From Kineosporia succinea (GTDB lineage Bacteria; Actinomycetota; Actinomycetes; Actinomycetales; Kineosporiaceae), in NCBI RefSeq assembly GCF_030811555.1, contig NZ_JAUSQZ010000001.1, forward strand, positions 4,027,241 to 4,091,240: a stretch of DNA of 64,000 nucleotides, in the 5' to 3' direction. Position 1 is the stretch's first letter; the number at the start of each line of letters is the position of its first letter. Below are positions 55,668-64,000 of this stretch, piece by piece. Made by a program: the position numbers and the translations under genes. Below the pieces are notes generated by a model. That model was given only the letters and a program-made list of their open reading frames with translations, was not told where the DNA came from and made no database searches.

Positions 55668-58600
55668 TGCCCTCCTCCCGGGAACCGGGGCGCCGATCGC
55701 GGCGCCGGTCCCGGCCCTGGATGCTGAACCGGCCCGGCTGGGCCCAGCTGCGGGGCAGCGGTGACCTCCGGTTCGGGACGGACGGGACGCCCTCGGTGCG
55801 GCTGTCCGCGGAAGGATGGCAGATCACGCCGAGCGGGGTCCCCTCCCGGCGCGTCCCGGCGCGGCGGAAAGAGGCGCCGCCGATGCCGTCCGACGCCGCG
55901 ACCGAGCGGGTTCTCGCCGCCGGGCTCGCGACCCGGGCCGGCTGGTTCTTCATGGCGCCGCCGCTTCCGGTCGAGGAACTCCCGGCCGCTCCGGACTCCC
56001 ACTTCGTCGTCCATGTCCCGTTCGGGCGCAGCGGTTTCCGCGTCGACGGACGCCCGGTCTCCCCCCGGATGCTGGCCCAGGCCATCCGCTGCAGCCCGGA
56101 CTGGGACCGGCGTCCGGTGGTGCTGGCCGCCGGTGGGGAGGTGGCTCCCGCCGTGCTCGGTTCGGTGATGTCCAGCCTGGCCTCGGCTCTCGAGGTCGTC
56201 GTGATCGGCAGCCCGGGCCCGATCCTGCTCGGCCCCCGGATCCTGATGGCGCAGGCCGGTTTCGTCTCCCGGGCCCCCGGCGGGGTCGGGCCGGTCGAAC
56301 TCGGGCGGGTGCTGCCCGTCGCCCGTCGTCCGCGGGTGCCCTCGCACTCGGGGCCGGAGCGGCCCGGCCTCGCCGGGGCGACGACTCCGATCCGGGTCAC
56401 CGGTCCGGTGCCGGCCCCTCCGATGACGGACGCCCCACCGCCTCACGCTGTCGGCTCACCGGGTGCGGCTCCCGCCTGGATGGCGGTCGGTGCCTCGGAC
56501 TCGTTCGAGGACCTGATCGGAGGCACGCCCCCGAAGCCTGAAGACGACCAGCGGACAGAATTTTTCGCCGGCCCGGGGGCCTCCACGCCGGCCGTGCTCG
56601 CGGAGACCCTGGAGTCCGTGAAGCAGTCCCGTCAGGCCGAGGCCGCCCGGCTGGAACAGATTCGGCGTTCCGAGGCCCAGCAAGCCCGTATGGCGGCGGA
56701 GGCCGAGGCCGCGCGGGCGCTGGAACTGGCCAGGCGTGAGGCCGAGCAGGCCCGCTTGGCGGAGCAGACGCGTCAGGCTGAGGAGGCTGAAAAGGCCCGT
56801 CTGGCTGAGGAAGCGGAGCGGGCCCGTCTGGCTGAAGAGGCTGAGCGGGCACGTCTGGTCGAGGAAGCTGAAAAGGCGCGTCTGGCTCAGGAAGCCGAGC
56901 GGGCGCGTCTGGTTGAGGATGCCGAGTGGGCGCGTTTGGTCGAAGAGGCTGAGCAGGCGCGTCTGGCTGAGGAAGCTGAGCGGGCTCGTCTGGTTGATGA
57001 GGCCGAGCGGGCGCGTCTGGTTGAGGAAGCGGAAAAGGCGCGTCTGGCTGAGGAAGCCGAGCGGGCTCGTCTGGTTGAGGAAGCGGAAAAGGCACGTCTG
57101 GCTGACGAGGCCGAGCGGGCGCGCCTGGCTGAGGAAGCTGAGTGGATCCGTCTGGCTGAGCGGGCTCGTCTGGCGGCGGAGGTCGAGCAGGCGCGTCTGG
57201 CCGAGGAGGTCGAGCGAGCCCGTCTGGCCGAGGAGGTCGAGCGAGCCCGTCTGGCCGAGGAGGTCGAGCGAGCCCGTCTGGCCGAGGAGGTCGAGCGGGC
57301 GCGTCTGGCTGAGGAGGCTGAGCGGGCGCGTCTGGCTGAGGAGGCTGAGCGGGCGCGTCTGGCTGAGGAGGCTGAGGCGGAGCGTCTGGCGGCGGAGTCC
57401 GAACGAGCCCGCCTCGCCGAGCTGGCCGAACGCGAGTCCGAGGCTGCGGCGGCGGAGCAGGTACGGCTGACCGAGGAAGCTGAGCGCCTCCGCGGGGAGC
57501 CGGCGGCGGCCGAAGAAGTAGGTCTGGCCGCGGAGGCCGAGGAAGGTCGTCCGTCCGCATCGGCGGAGCCGGAGGTGAACGGCGATCCTGCAGACCAGGC
57601 TCTGTCGGACGAAGCGGTTCCCGAGGCTGAGCAGGTCACCTCGGTCGAGTCGGCGGCGCCGGACGAATCCGCCTCACCGGTCGACCAGGTCGACCAGACC
57701 GCGCAGGTCGACCAGACCGCGCAGACCGAGGGGGCCGGGCAGACGGAGGGGGCCGCGCAGACCGAGAGGGCCGCGCAGACCGAGGCAGCCAGCCGGGCGG
57801 GCGACGTTGAGGTGGCCGCGCAGGCTGAGGTCGCCGCGCCGACCGAGGCGGCGGGGCCGGCGGGTGATGCTGGCGAGGCCGGGCGGGTTGACGAGGCCGG
57901 GCGGGTTGACGAGACGGGGCAGGTTGGCGAGGCCGGGCAGGCTGGGGCCGCGCAGATCGAAGAGGCCGGGCAGGTTCACGAGGCTGGGCAGGCTGGGGTG
58001 GCCGCGCAGATCGAAGAGGCCGGGCAGATTGGCGAGGCCGGGCAGGCTGGGGTGGCCGCGCAGATCGAAGAGGCCGGGCAGATCGAAGAGGCCGGGCAGA
58101 TCGAAGAGGCCGGGCAGGTTGGCGAGGCCGGGCAGGCTGGGGCGGCCGCGCAGATCGAAGAGGCCGGGCGGGTTGGCGAGGCCGGGCAGGTTGGCGAGGC
58201 CGGGCCGGCCGAGTTGGGCGCGGTGGCCGCTACGGTCGGCGACGAGGCCGAAGGGAACGTGCCGGCGCGTGGGATTTCGCGTTCCGGCACCACCGAACTG
58301 CTGGGCGGATCGGTTCCTGACCTGGCGATCCCGGGGATCACGGTGTCCGGGGCGTCGGCCGGGGCCATTGAGTTCGGGGGCACCGACAAGCCCGCCGACG
58401 CGGACTCCGAGGCTCCGAACTCCGAGGCTCCGGATTCTGCGGCTCCGGACTCCGAGGTCACGGACCCGGGGGTTGCGGACCCGGGGGTTGCGGACTCCAG
58501 CCAGGCCGACGCGTCCACCGGCACCGAAACCGGCACCGAAACCGGCACCGAAACCGGCACCGAAACCGGCACCGAAACCGGCGCCGAAACCGAGGCGGAA

Positions 58601-59872
58601 ACCAAAACCTCAGCCAGCACCGAGGCTTTCGAGGGCACGGTCGAGGCTGAAGGGGATGCCGAGGCCGAGAGCGACACCGGGGAAACCGCGTCCGCCGGAA
58701 CTTCGCCCACTACCGGAGCGGTGGCGTCGCGCCGCGCGACCACGCCGACCCGGGCCACCCGGGCCCCGATCCGGGGTGGCGCTTCCGCGCGACGAGCCGG
58801 AAAGCCACTGCCGGAGGCGGTTCTCCCGATCGGGGAGGTCGCGGCCGCTCTGGTGCAGCTGGAATTCCCGTCCGTCGCGCAGGCCCGGGCGATCCCGGTC
58901 GAGGAGCCGGCGGAGCCCCGGACGCGCGCCGAGATCGAGGCCGAGATCAAGGCGGATCCTGAGCTCCAGGCGGCGGCCGAGCAGGCTGAGGCGCAGGAGA
59001 ACGCGCAGTCCGCCGACCTTTTCGAGGAGGACGAGCGGGAGCGGGCCGGCTGGGCCGAGGTTGCGGGGGATGCGTCGCGCGAGGACCGTGAGCAGATCCG
59101 CTCGCTGCTGGGCTGGCGCTACGAGGCTCACGCCCGGGCGATCACCGGCGTGCTCGCGCTTCAGCCGGGACTGCGGGCGGCGGCCGGCCGGGGTGACCTG
59201 ATGGTCGGTCTGGTCGCGGTGCGGGCTCACCTGTCCGGTGCGAGCACCATGGTCGACGCCGTGCTGCGCGGTGAGAAGATCGATTCTGACGGCGGTTTCG
59301 CCGAGATCGACCCGGCCGGCGCGGCTCTGCTGGCCCGCTGCGCCCGTTCGGGCCTGAGCCGGCTGCCCGCGGTGGTGGGGCCGGTGTTCCGGGCCGGAAG
59401 TCCCGACACCAGTCAGCTGAAGCGGTACCGCTCCGGGCTGCGGCTGGTCGAGCCCGCCTTCACCGAGGCCCGGCTGAGCCCGGTCACGCAGTCCGAGAGC
59501 ACCGTGGAGTACGCGATCTGGTCGAGCACGGCTCGTCGTACCGACCGGGTCACCGGCCCGGCCGACGACGGCGCCGCCCGGGTGCTCTTCGCCCCGGGAG
59601 CCCAGTTCGTGGTGCTCGACGTGGTGCAGCCGGAGGACGGCGGCCGGCTGCGGGTGCTCCTGCGGGAGTTGCCGCCCGGTGCCCAGGGGCGGCCCCGACC
59701 GGACTCGTCCGCCGATGCCCGGGCCGCCGAGCGGCTGCGGGAGTCGATCGAGCGGGCCCCCGAGAACGAGATGCAGCACAAGATTCCCGAGCAGTGGCGC
59801 TATCCGCTCGGCATGCGTTCCGACGGAACGTTGTACGCGCTGAGCCCCCAACCCGAAGGAGCACGGTCATGA
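55667..59872 (+). CDS. Long coiled-coil protein with alpha/beta N-domain and ADP-ribosyltransferase-like C-domain
   Basis: 1401 residues. N-terminal alpha/beta domain (about 100-230; VHVPFGRSGFRVDGRPVSP, VVVIGSPGPILLGPRI) resembles one in the giant tail. Residues about 374-570 are some 22 copies of a 9-residue repeat AERARLAEE predicted as a long charged helix. Low-complexity segments follow (GQVGEAGQAG-type, GTET x5). The C-terminal about 190 residues have a layout like the ADP-ribosyltransferase fold: FRAG (R1242), a Y-A-I-W-S-S-T motif (1283-1288), then VLFAPGAQFVVLDV. The Glu-x-Glu expected just before that strand reads A-A-R, so activity is doubtful. Start ATG 55667 overlaps the upstream stop; its own stop overlaps the next start by 4 nt. 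A scaffold or adaptor of the export system is possible; function unknown. Confidence 0.75.
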   Translation: MPSSREPGRRSRRRSRPWMLNRPGWAQLRGSGDLRFGTDGTPSVRLSAEGWQITPSGVPSRRVPARRKEAPPMPSDAATERVLAAGLATRAGWFFMAPPLPVEELPAAPDSHFVVHVPFGRSGFRVDGRPVSPRMLAQAIRCSPDWDRRPVVLAAGGEVAPAVLGSVMSSLASALEVVVIGSPGPILLGPRILMAQAGFVSRAPGGVGPVELGRVLPVARRPRVPSHSGPERPGLAGATTPIRVTGPVPAPPMTDAPPPHAVGSPGAAPAWMAVGASDSFEDLIGGTPPKPEDDQRTEFFAGPGASTPAVLAETLESVKQSRQAEAARLEQIRRSEAQQARMAAEAEAARALELARREAEQARLAEQTRQAEEAEKARLAEEAERARLAEEAERARLVEEAEKARLAQEAERARLVEDAEWARLVEEAEQARLAEEAERARLVDEAERARLVEEAEKARLAEEAERARLVEEAEKARLADEAERARLAEEAEWIRLAERARLAAEVEQARLAEEVERARLAEEVERARLAEEVERARLAEEVERARLAEEAERARLAEEAERARLAEEAEAERLAAESERARLAELAERESEAAAAEQVRLTEEAERLRGEPAAAEEVGLAAEAEEGRPSASAEPEVNGDPADQALSDEAVPEAEQVTSVESAAPDESASPVDQVDQTAQVDQTAQTEGAGQTEGAAQTERAAQTEAASRAGDVEVAAQAEVAAPTEAAGPAGDAGEAGRVDEAGRVDETGQVGEAGQAGAAQIEEAGQVHEAGQAGVAAQIEEAGQIGEAGQAGVAAQIEEAGQIEEAGQIEEAGQVGEAGQAGAAAQIEEAGRVGEAGQVGEAGPAELGAVAATVGDEAEGNVPARGISRSGTTELLGGSVPDLAIPGITVSGASAGAIEFGGTDKPADADSEAPNSEAPDSAAPDSEVTDPGVADPGVADSSQADASTGTETGTETGTETGTETGTETGAETEAETKTSASTEAFEGTVEAEGDAEAESDTGETASAGTSPTTGAVASRRATTPTRATRAPIRGGASARRAGKPLPEAVLPIGEVAAALVQLEFPSVAQARAIPVEEPAEPRTRAEIEAEIKADPELQAAAEQAEAQENAQSADLFEEDERERAGWAEVAGDASREDREQIRSLLGWRYEAHARAITGVLALQPGLRAAAGRGDLMVGLVAVRAHLSGASTMVDAVLRGEKIDSDGGFAEIDPAGAALLARCARSGLSRLPAVVGPVFRAGSPDTSQLKRYRSGLRLVEPAFTEARLSPVTQSESTVEYAIWSSTARRTDRVTGPADDGAARVLFAPGAQFVVLDVVQPEDGGRLRVLLRELPPGAQGRPRPDSSADARAAERLRESIERAPENEMQHKIPEQWRYPLGMRSDGTLYALSPQPEGARS
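56786..57378 (+). repeat. 27-bp tandem repeat encoding AERARLAEE-type nonapeptides (~22 copies)
   Basis: Period is 9 residues and not 7, with variants AEKARLAEE, AERARLVEE, AEWARLVEE and a run of four VERARLAEE copies. Such E/R/A-rich runs form long single alpha-helices or extended coiled coils. Confidence 0.9.
57870..58210 (+). repeat. Imprecise repeat GQ(V/A/I)GEAGQAG..AQIEEAG
   Basis: Degenerate 15- to 45-bp repeats of GAGGCCGGGCAG-like DNA encoding Glu/Ala/Gly/Gln-rich sequence; probably an extended linker that expands by slippage. Confidence 0.8.
58520..58591 (+). repeat. 12-bp tandem repeat encoding GTET x5 plus GAET
   Basis: Perfect in-frame copies of GGCACCGAAACC followed by one GGCGCCGAAACC; a likely slippage hot spot. 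Confidence 0.93.
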
Positions 59873-62800
59873 CCGTCGCGGTGCTGTCCGTATCAGCTAC
59901 GGACTCCGACTGCGTCACCGGTATCGGCCAGGCTCTGGCCTCGGCCTCACGGGGGGCCACGGTCGCGGTGCGGCCCGGGACCTACCGCGAGCAGCTCGCG
60001 TTCCGGCAGGACGTGACCGTGGTCGCGGAAGAGGGGCCGGGCACGGTGATCATCGAGATCCCGCCCGGACAGGGTGTTCTGGTGGCGCACGGCCGGGTCG
60101 AGCTGAACGGGCTGACGATCCGCGGCGGTGACCAGGAACTTCCGACGATGCAGGTGCTCGGCGGCAACGTCCGCCTCGTCGACTGCGTCATCGAGGCCCG
60201 GGGCGTGGCCGCACTGCACGTGCGGGGCGGCCGGGCCCGGATGCAGGGCGGCACGATCCGCAATCCGGCCGGCTCGGGCGTGGTCGTGGAGGAGGGCAGC
60301 GGCGAGTTCAAGGGCGTCACGCTGGAGGACCTCGGCAACGGCGGGCTCCTCCTGGCCGGGGAGAGCGCTCCGGTCTTCGAGAGCTGCACGATCAGCCGGG
60401 TCAAGGGCAGCGGCGTGATGGCCGGTGGCTCCAGTGCGGCGGTGCTGCGCGACTGCGTGATCAACGGGGTCGAGGGCGCCGGCGTGGTGGTTCAGCAGGA
60501 CGCCCGCCTGGAGATGGTGCGCACCACGGTCCAGGACGCGCAGGTCGGCCTCTACGTCGGCGGGCAGGCCGTGCCTCGCGTCGAGGAGAGCACTTTCGTC
60601 GGGTCCGCGGCGCACGGTGTGGTGCTGCGCGACGCGGCCGCCCCGGACCTCACCGACTGCACGGTGCAGGACTCGCAGGGACATTCGCTGCACGTCTCGG
60701 GCACGGCGACCGGAGCGTTCCGGGGGTGCGGGTTCTCCGGGTCGGGCGCGGCCGGGGTGGCCGTCATCGAGCAGGCCGCGCCGGTGATCACCGGTGGGTC
60801 GGTGACCGGGTCGAAGGGCGTCGGGCTGCTTCTCATCGGGGAGTCGTCCGCCACCGTCGACGGCACCGTGCTGACCGAGAACGAGGTCGGGATCTCGGTC
60901 GAGAACTCGGCGAGGCCGATGCTGCGCGGGCTGAAGGTCAACGGCGGCCAGTACGGTCTGCACGCCGCCGGTGGCCTGGTCACCGTCGAGGGCGTGACGC
61001 TCGAGGCGGCGACCCGCGCCGGTGTCCGGTTGGCCGGCGAAACCGTTCTGATCATGAGCAATTCGCAGGTCAAGGCCAGCCGTTCGGGCCTCGACCTGGC
61101 CTCGGGCTCGCGGGCGACCGTGAGCTCGACCGACGTGTCCGCGTCCGAGCGCACCGGGGTGCTGGTGGGGGACGGCGCGGTCGCCGAACTCAGCGGCTGC
61201 CGGGTGCGTGATTCCCAGGGCACCGGCGTGATCTGGGAGCAGGGCAGCCAGGGGTCACTGGTGAGCACCGAGGTGATCTCGAACGCCCGGGACGGCGTGG
61301 ACGTCCGCACCAACCGCCCGGTGGCGGTGCGCGGCTGCACGCTGCGCGGCAACCAGGGCGAGGGGCTCGTCACCTCGAACCCCGGCATCATCGTGGACAC
61401 GTCGGATCTCGACGTCGGTCACAACGGCGTCCGTCCGTCCCCCTCCCGGGACCCCGAACCGAGGCGACCGGTCGCTCCCCAGCGACCCGAACGTCCGTCG
61501 TCGGGGGAAGGCGGTGGTGAGCGGGTCTCGCTGCAGGCCTACGACCGGTCAGCGCCGGAGAAGCCGAAGGCCGACGAGGCCAAGGACGACGACCCGATCA
61601 AGGTGCTGCTGTCCGAGCTGAGCGCGATGGTCGGCCTGGCCGCGGTGAAGCGCGAGGTGGGAACCCTGGTGGGCCTGCACCAGGTGGCCAAGCGGCGTTC
61701 CTCGGCCGGGCTGCAGGCCCCGCCGATGTCGCGTCACCTCGTCTTCGCCGGTCCTCCCGGTACCGGTAAGACCACGGTGGCCAGGCTTTACGGAAAGATC
61801 CTCTACGCGCTCGGCGTGCTGAAGACCGGTCAGATGGTCGAGGTGGCGCGGGCCGACCTGGTGGCCGAGCACATCGGTGGCACCGCGGTGAAGACCACCA
61901 AGAAGGTCGAGGAGGCGCTCGGGGGAGTGCTTTTCATTGACGAGGCCTACACTCTCGCCCCGCCCGACGGCAGCAGCCAGGACTTCGGCAGCGAGGCGAT
62001 CGACACCCTGGTCAAGCTGATGGAGGACCACCGCGACGAGCTGGTGGTCATCGTGGCCGGGTACGCGCCCAACATGCGGGCCTTCATGGCCCAGAACCCG
62101 GGCCTGGACTCGCGTTTTACCAAGACCGTGGAGTTCGAGAGCTACTCCAGCGACGAGCTGGTGACGATCGTGGAGCGGCTGTGCCGCAAGAACCACTACG
62201 CGCTGGAGTACGAGACGCAGCAGGCGCTGCGCCGCGTCTTCGACAAGATGCCCCGCACCGAGACGTTCGGTAACGCGCGTTCGGCCCGGCTGGTGTTCGA
62301 GGAGATGCTGGGCCGGCAGGCCTACCGGCTGGCGGCCACCCCCGACGTCGCCGAGATCGAGCTGGCCCGGCTGCTTCCCGAGGACCTGTCCGACACCGCC
62401 GACACCTCGACCTCGGGCGGAAGTGCCACCGGGGCGATCGTGGACGGCCTCATGCACAAGCTCGAGAGCATGATCGGCCTGCAGGAGGTCAAGCGTGAGG
62501 TGGCCGACGTCGTCGACCTGATCGCCTCGGCCAAGGCCCGCGTGGAGGCGGGGCTGCCGGCTCCGTCGATGTCCCGGCACCTGGTCTTCGCGGGCCCGCC
62601 CGGTACCGGTAAGACCACCGTGGCCCGGCTCTACGCGCAGCTGCTGAACGCGATGGGGGTGCTCTCGACCGGTCAGATGGTCGAGGTGGCCCGTGCCGAC
62701 CTGGTCGGGCAGTACGTGGGGCACACCGCGCAGAAGACGCTCGAGGTGTTCAACCGCGCCCGCGGCGGCGTGATGTTCATCGACGAGGCGTACACGCTCG

Positions 62801-63252
62801 CGCCGCCCGGGGCCGGTAACGACTTCGGCCGCGAGGCGATCGACACGCTGGTCAAGCTGATGGAGGACCACCGCGACGAGATCGTGGTGATCGTGGCCGG
62901 GTACACCGGGGACATGAAGCAGTTCCTGGACGCGAACGTCGGTCTGGCGTCGCGGTTCAGCCACCAGATCAACTTCGCCTCCTACAGCCCGGACGAACTG
63001 GTCGCGATCTTCCAGGCCCTGGCCGGCTCGGGCGGGTACGAGGCCTCGGGGGAGACCCTGCAGGTGCTGCGGACGCACTTCGGCACGGTCGATCGCGGCG
63101 ACACGTTCGGCAACGGCCGATACGCCCGTCAGCTGCTCGACAAGGCGATCACCCGGCAGGCGAGCCGGCTGCGCACGATCCCGAACCCCTCGGTCCAGGA
63201 CATGCAGCTGCTGACCCAGACCGACGTCGTGGCCGCGCTGGGAAGGCGTTGA
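59869..63252 (+). CDS. EccA-like protein: right-handed beta-helix fused to two CbxX/CfxQ-type AAA ATPase domains
   Basis: 1127 residues. Residues 1 to about 515 are parallel beta-helix repeats of about 23 residues (pattern GV.V.G.A.....C.(V/I).....(G/A)). A charged Pro-rich linker follows (about 520-565). AAA domain 1 has Walker A GPPGTGKT at 628-635 and VLFIDEAYTL. AAA domain 2 has GPPGTGKT at 909-916 and VMFIDEAYTL. Both belong to the CbbX/SpoVK/EccA class, in which EccA acts as a cytosolic chaperone ATPase for ESX substrates. EccA normally has TPRs and one AAA domain; here the scaffold is a beta-helix and the motor is duplicated. Start ATG 59869 has GAAGGA 8 bp upstream and overlaps the previous stop (ATGA). 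A role in remodelling or exporting the giant substrate is inferred. Confidence 0.88.
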   Translation: MTVAVLSVSATDSDCVTGIGQALASASRGATVAVRPGTYREQLAFRQDVTVVAEEGPGTVIIEIPPGQGVLVAHGRVELNGLTIRGGDQELPTMQVLGGNVRLVDCVIEARGVAALHVRGGRARMQGGTIRNPAGSGVVVEEGSGEFKGVTLEDLGNGGLLLAGESAPVFESCTISRVKGSGVMAGGSSAAVLRDCVINGVEGAGVVVQQDARLEMVRTTVQDAQVGLYVGGQAVPRVEESTFVGSAAHGVVLRDAAAPDLTDCTVQDSQGHSLHVSGTATGAFRGCGFSGSGAAGVAVIEQAAPVITGGSVTGSKGVGLLLIGESSATVDGTVLTENEVGISVENSARPMLRGLKVNGGQYGLHAAGGLVTVEGVTLEAATRAGVRLAGETVLIMSNSQVKASRSGLDLASGSRATVSSTDVSASERTGVLVGDGAVAELSGCRVRDSQGTGVIWEQGSQGSLVSTEVISNARDGVDVRTNRPVAVRGCTLRGNQGEGLVTSNPGIIVDTSDLDVGHNGVRPSPSRDPEPRRPVAPQRPERPSSGEGGGERVSLQAYDRSAPEKPKADEAKDDDPIKVLLSELSAMVGLAAVKREVGTLVGLHQVAKRRSSAGLQAPPMSRHLVFAGPPGTGKTTVARLYGKILYALGVLKTGQMVEVARADLVAEHIGGTAVKTTKKVEEALGGVLFIDEAYTLAPPDGSSQDFGSEAIDTLVKLMEDHRDELVVIVAGYAPNMRAFMAQNPGLDSRFTKTVEFESYSSDELVTIVERLCRKNHYALEYETQQALRRVFDKMPRTETFGNARSARLVFEEMLGRQAYRLAATPDVAEIELARLLPEDLSDTADTSTSGGSATGAIVDGLMHKLESMIGLQEVKREVADVVDLIASAKARVEAGLPAPSMSRHLVFAGPPGTGKTTVARLYAQLLNAMGVLSTGQMVEVARADLVGQYVGHTAQKTLEVFNRARGGVMFIDEAYTLAPPGAGNDFGREAIDTLVKLMEDHRDEIVVIVAGYTGDMKQFLDANVGLASRFSHQINFASYSPDELVAIFQALAGSGGYEASGETLQVLRTHFGTVDRGDTFGNGRYARQLLDKAITRQASRLRTIPNPSVQDMQLLTQTDVVAALGRR

Positions 63253-63259
63253 TCGCACC

Positions 63260-64000
63260 GTGAAGACCTGGTTGCTCCGGCTCGGCGGTCCGGCCCTGAT
63301 CCCCGTGGTCGGGCTGCTGCTGTGCCTGGCGCTGGTCCCGTTCGCGCCGCGGGCCGGGGCCTCTCCGAGTGCCGCCGAGACGGCTCCGCCCCCTTCGCCG
63401 ACCCCGGTGACCTCGACGTCGCCGGCACCGGTGGGTCAGTGCGCGGACGATTCGACGGCCGGCAAGCGGGTACTGGCGCTGTACGTGCGGGGTGACGACC
63501 AGAGCGACCGGTTCGCCGCCAACGAGAGCCGGTTCCGGAGCTGGCTGGACACGGTCGACCGGGCGTTCGTCTACTCGTCCCGGATCAACGGCGGGGGCTG
63601 GCGCAAGGTGCGCTGGGCCCGCGACGCCATGACCTGCCAGCAGGTGGTCGAGGACGTCGTGGTGCCGCAGACGTCGATGGAGGACACCGACACGATCACC
63701 GCGGCGCTGAAGGCCCAGGGGTACGACCGGGCCGACCGCAAGTACGTGGTCTGGTACGACCAGGCGGGCTGCGGCGTCGGTTTCGGGGCGGGCGGCAACG
63801 ATCTGCCCGACTGGTACAACCTCTACAACTACGGTCCGCACTACGCGATGATCGGCACCTCCTGCTGGAGCTGGTCGACCACTCTGCACGAGCTCCTGCA
63901 CACCCTGGGCGCGGTGAACCCGAGCGCGCCCCACGCCTCCGAGAAGGGGCACTGCTGGGACGCGAACGACGTGCTCTGCTACGACGACGAGGGGCTTCCG
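63260..64000 (+). CDS. Secreted zinc metalloprotease-like protein (3' end outside window)
   Basis: 247 codons visible from GTG 63260, 7 bp after the previous stop; open to the right edge. An N-terminal signal peptide (about residues 1-36, hydrophobic core GLLLCLALVPF, no lipobox) is followed by a Ser/Thr/Pro linker. The domain has the zinc site H210-ELLH214-TLG-AV, with P-H at 224-225 as possible third-ligand region, then GHCWDANDVLCYDD. This HExxHxxGAV plus C.D..D(V/M)(L/M)CY pattern occurs in secreted actinobacterial proteins; peptidase activity is predicted only. ESX loci normally carry the subtilisin-like mycosin, so this could be an alternative processing protease, or an unrelated secreted enzyme. 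Confidence 0.8.
   Translation, partial: MKTWLLRLGGPALIPVVGLLLCLALVPFAPRAGASPSAAETAPPPSPTPVTSTSPAPVGQCADDSTAGKRVLALYVRGDDQSDRFAANESRFRSWLDTVDRAFVYSSRINGGGWRKVRWARDAMTCQQVVEDVVVPQTSMEDTDTITAALKAQGYDRADRKYVVWYDQAGCGVGFGAGGNDLPDWYNLYNYGPHYAMIGTSCWSWSTTLHELLHTLGAVNPSAPHASEKGHCWDANDVLCYDDEGLP

Noticed and set aside
63260-63370. Lipoprotein signal in the metalloprotease
   Set aside because: The cysteine lies within the hydrophobic core (LLLCLA) and lacks a Gly/Ala/Ser just before it, so a normal signal peptide is preferred.

Overview
The window is high-GC DNA (estimated near 70% by eye) with GTG/TTG starts, strong GGAGG-type ribosome sites and actinobacterial gene families, so the host is an actinomycete; the species cannot be named from the sequence. 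It is a type VII (ESX-like) secretion locus built around one exceptionally large gene.

Left part (1-13983): a truncated eccC ATPase gene on the minus strand diverges from an eccD-eccB operon. Downstream on the plus strand are two tiny WXG100-like proteins without the canonical Trp-x-Gly, a 132-residue helical protein ending in a YxxxE-type motif, two about 1000-residue paralogues with an internal F-x-G hairpin, six about 40-residue repeats each and a shared acidic C-terminal tail, a YbaB/EbfC-like protein and another small helical ESX-like protein. Intergenic hairpins split this operon (5580-5602, 5990-6007, 6840-6873), and a textbook intrinsic terminator (13989-14031) closes it.

Centre (14096-54277): a single uninterrupted frame of about 13,393 residues. 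An ESX-like/membrane N-terminal domain and Gly/Asn- and Pro/Gln-rich linkers lead into 13 head-to-tail units of about 710 residues. Each unit is a small helical domain, an Asp/Ser/Glu-rich linker and a complete GT-B glycosyltransferase of GT4 type with the EX7E motif intact. An orphan 14th helical domain, a long beta-rich region and an alpha/beta tail follow. I see no cysteine in the whole translation. My reading is a type VII-exported polymorphic effector whose payload is 13 tandem glycosyltransferases; I know of no described system like this.

Right part (54474-64000): four tightly packed plus-strand genes: an uncharacterised acidic protein (possible immunity or chaperone candidate); a 1401-residue protein with an alpha/beta domain, a long 9-residue-repeat helix and a C-terminal domain resembling an ADP-ribosyltransferase fold without its catalytic Glu pair; a beta-helix protein with two CbxX/EccA-type AAA ATPase domains; and the start of a secreted HExxH zinc metalloprotease. 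The first three overlap by 1 or 4 nt and are probably co-translated with a function in export, assembly or control of the giant protein. No EccE or MycP is seen; they may lie outside the window.
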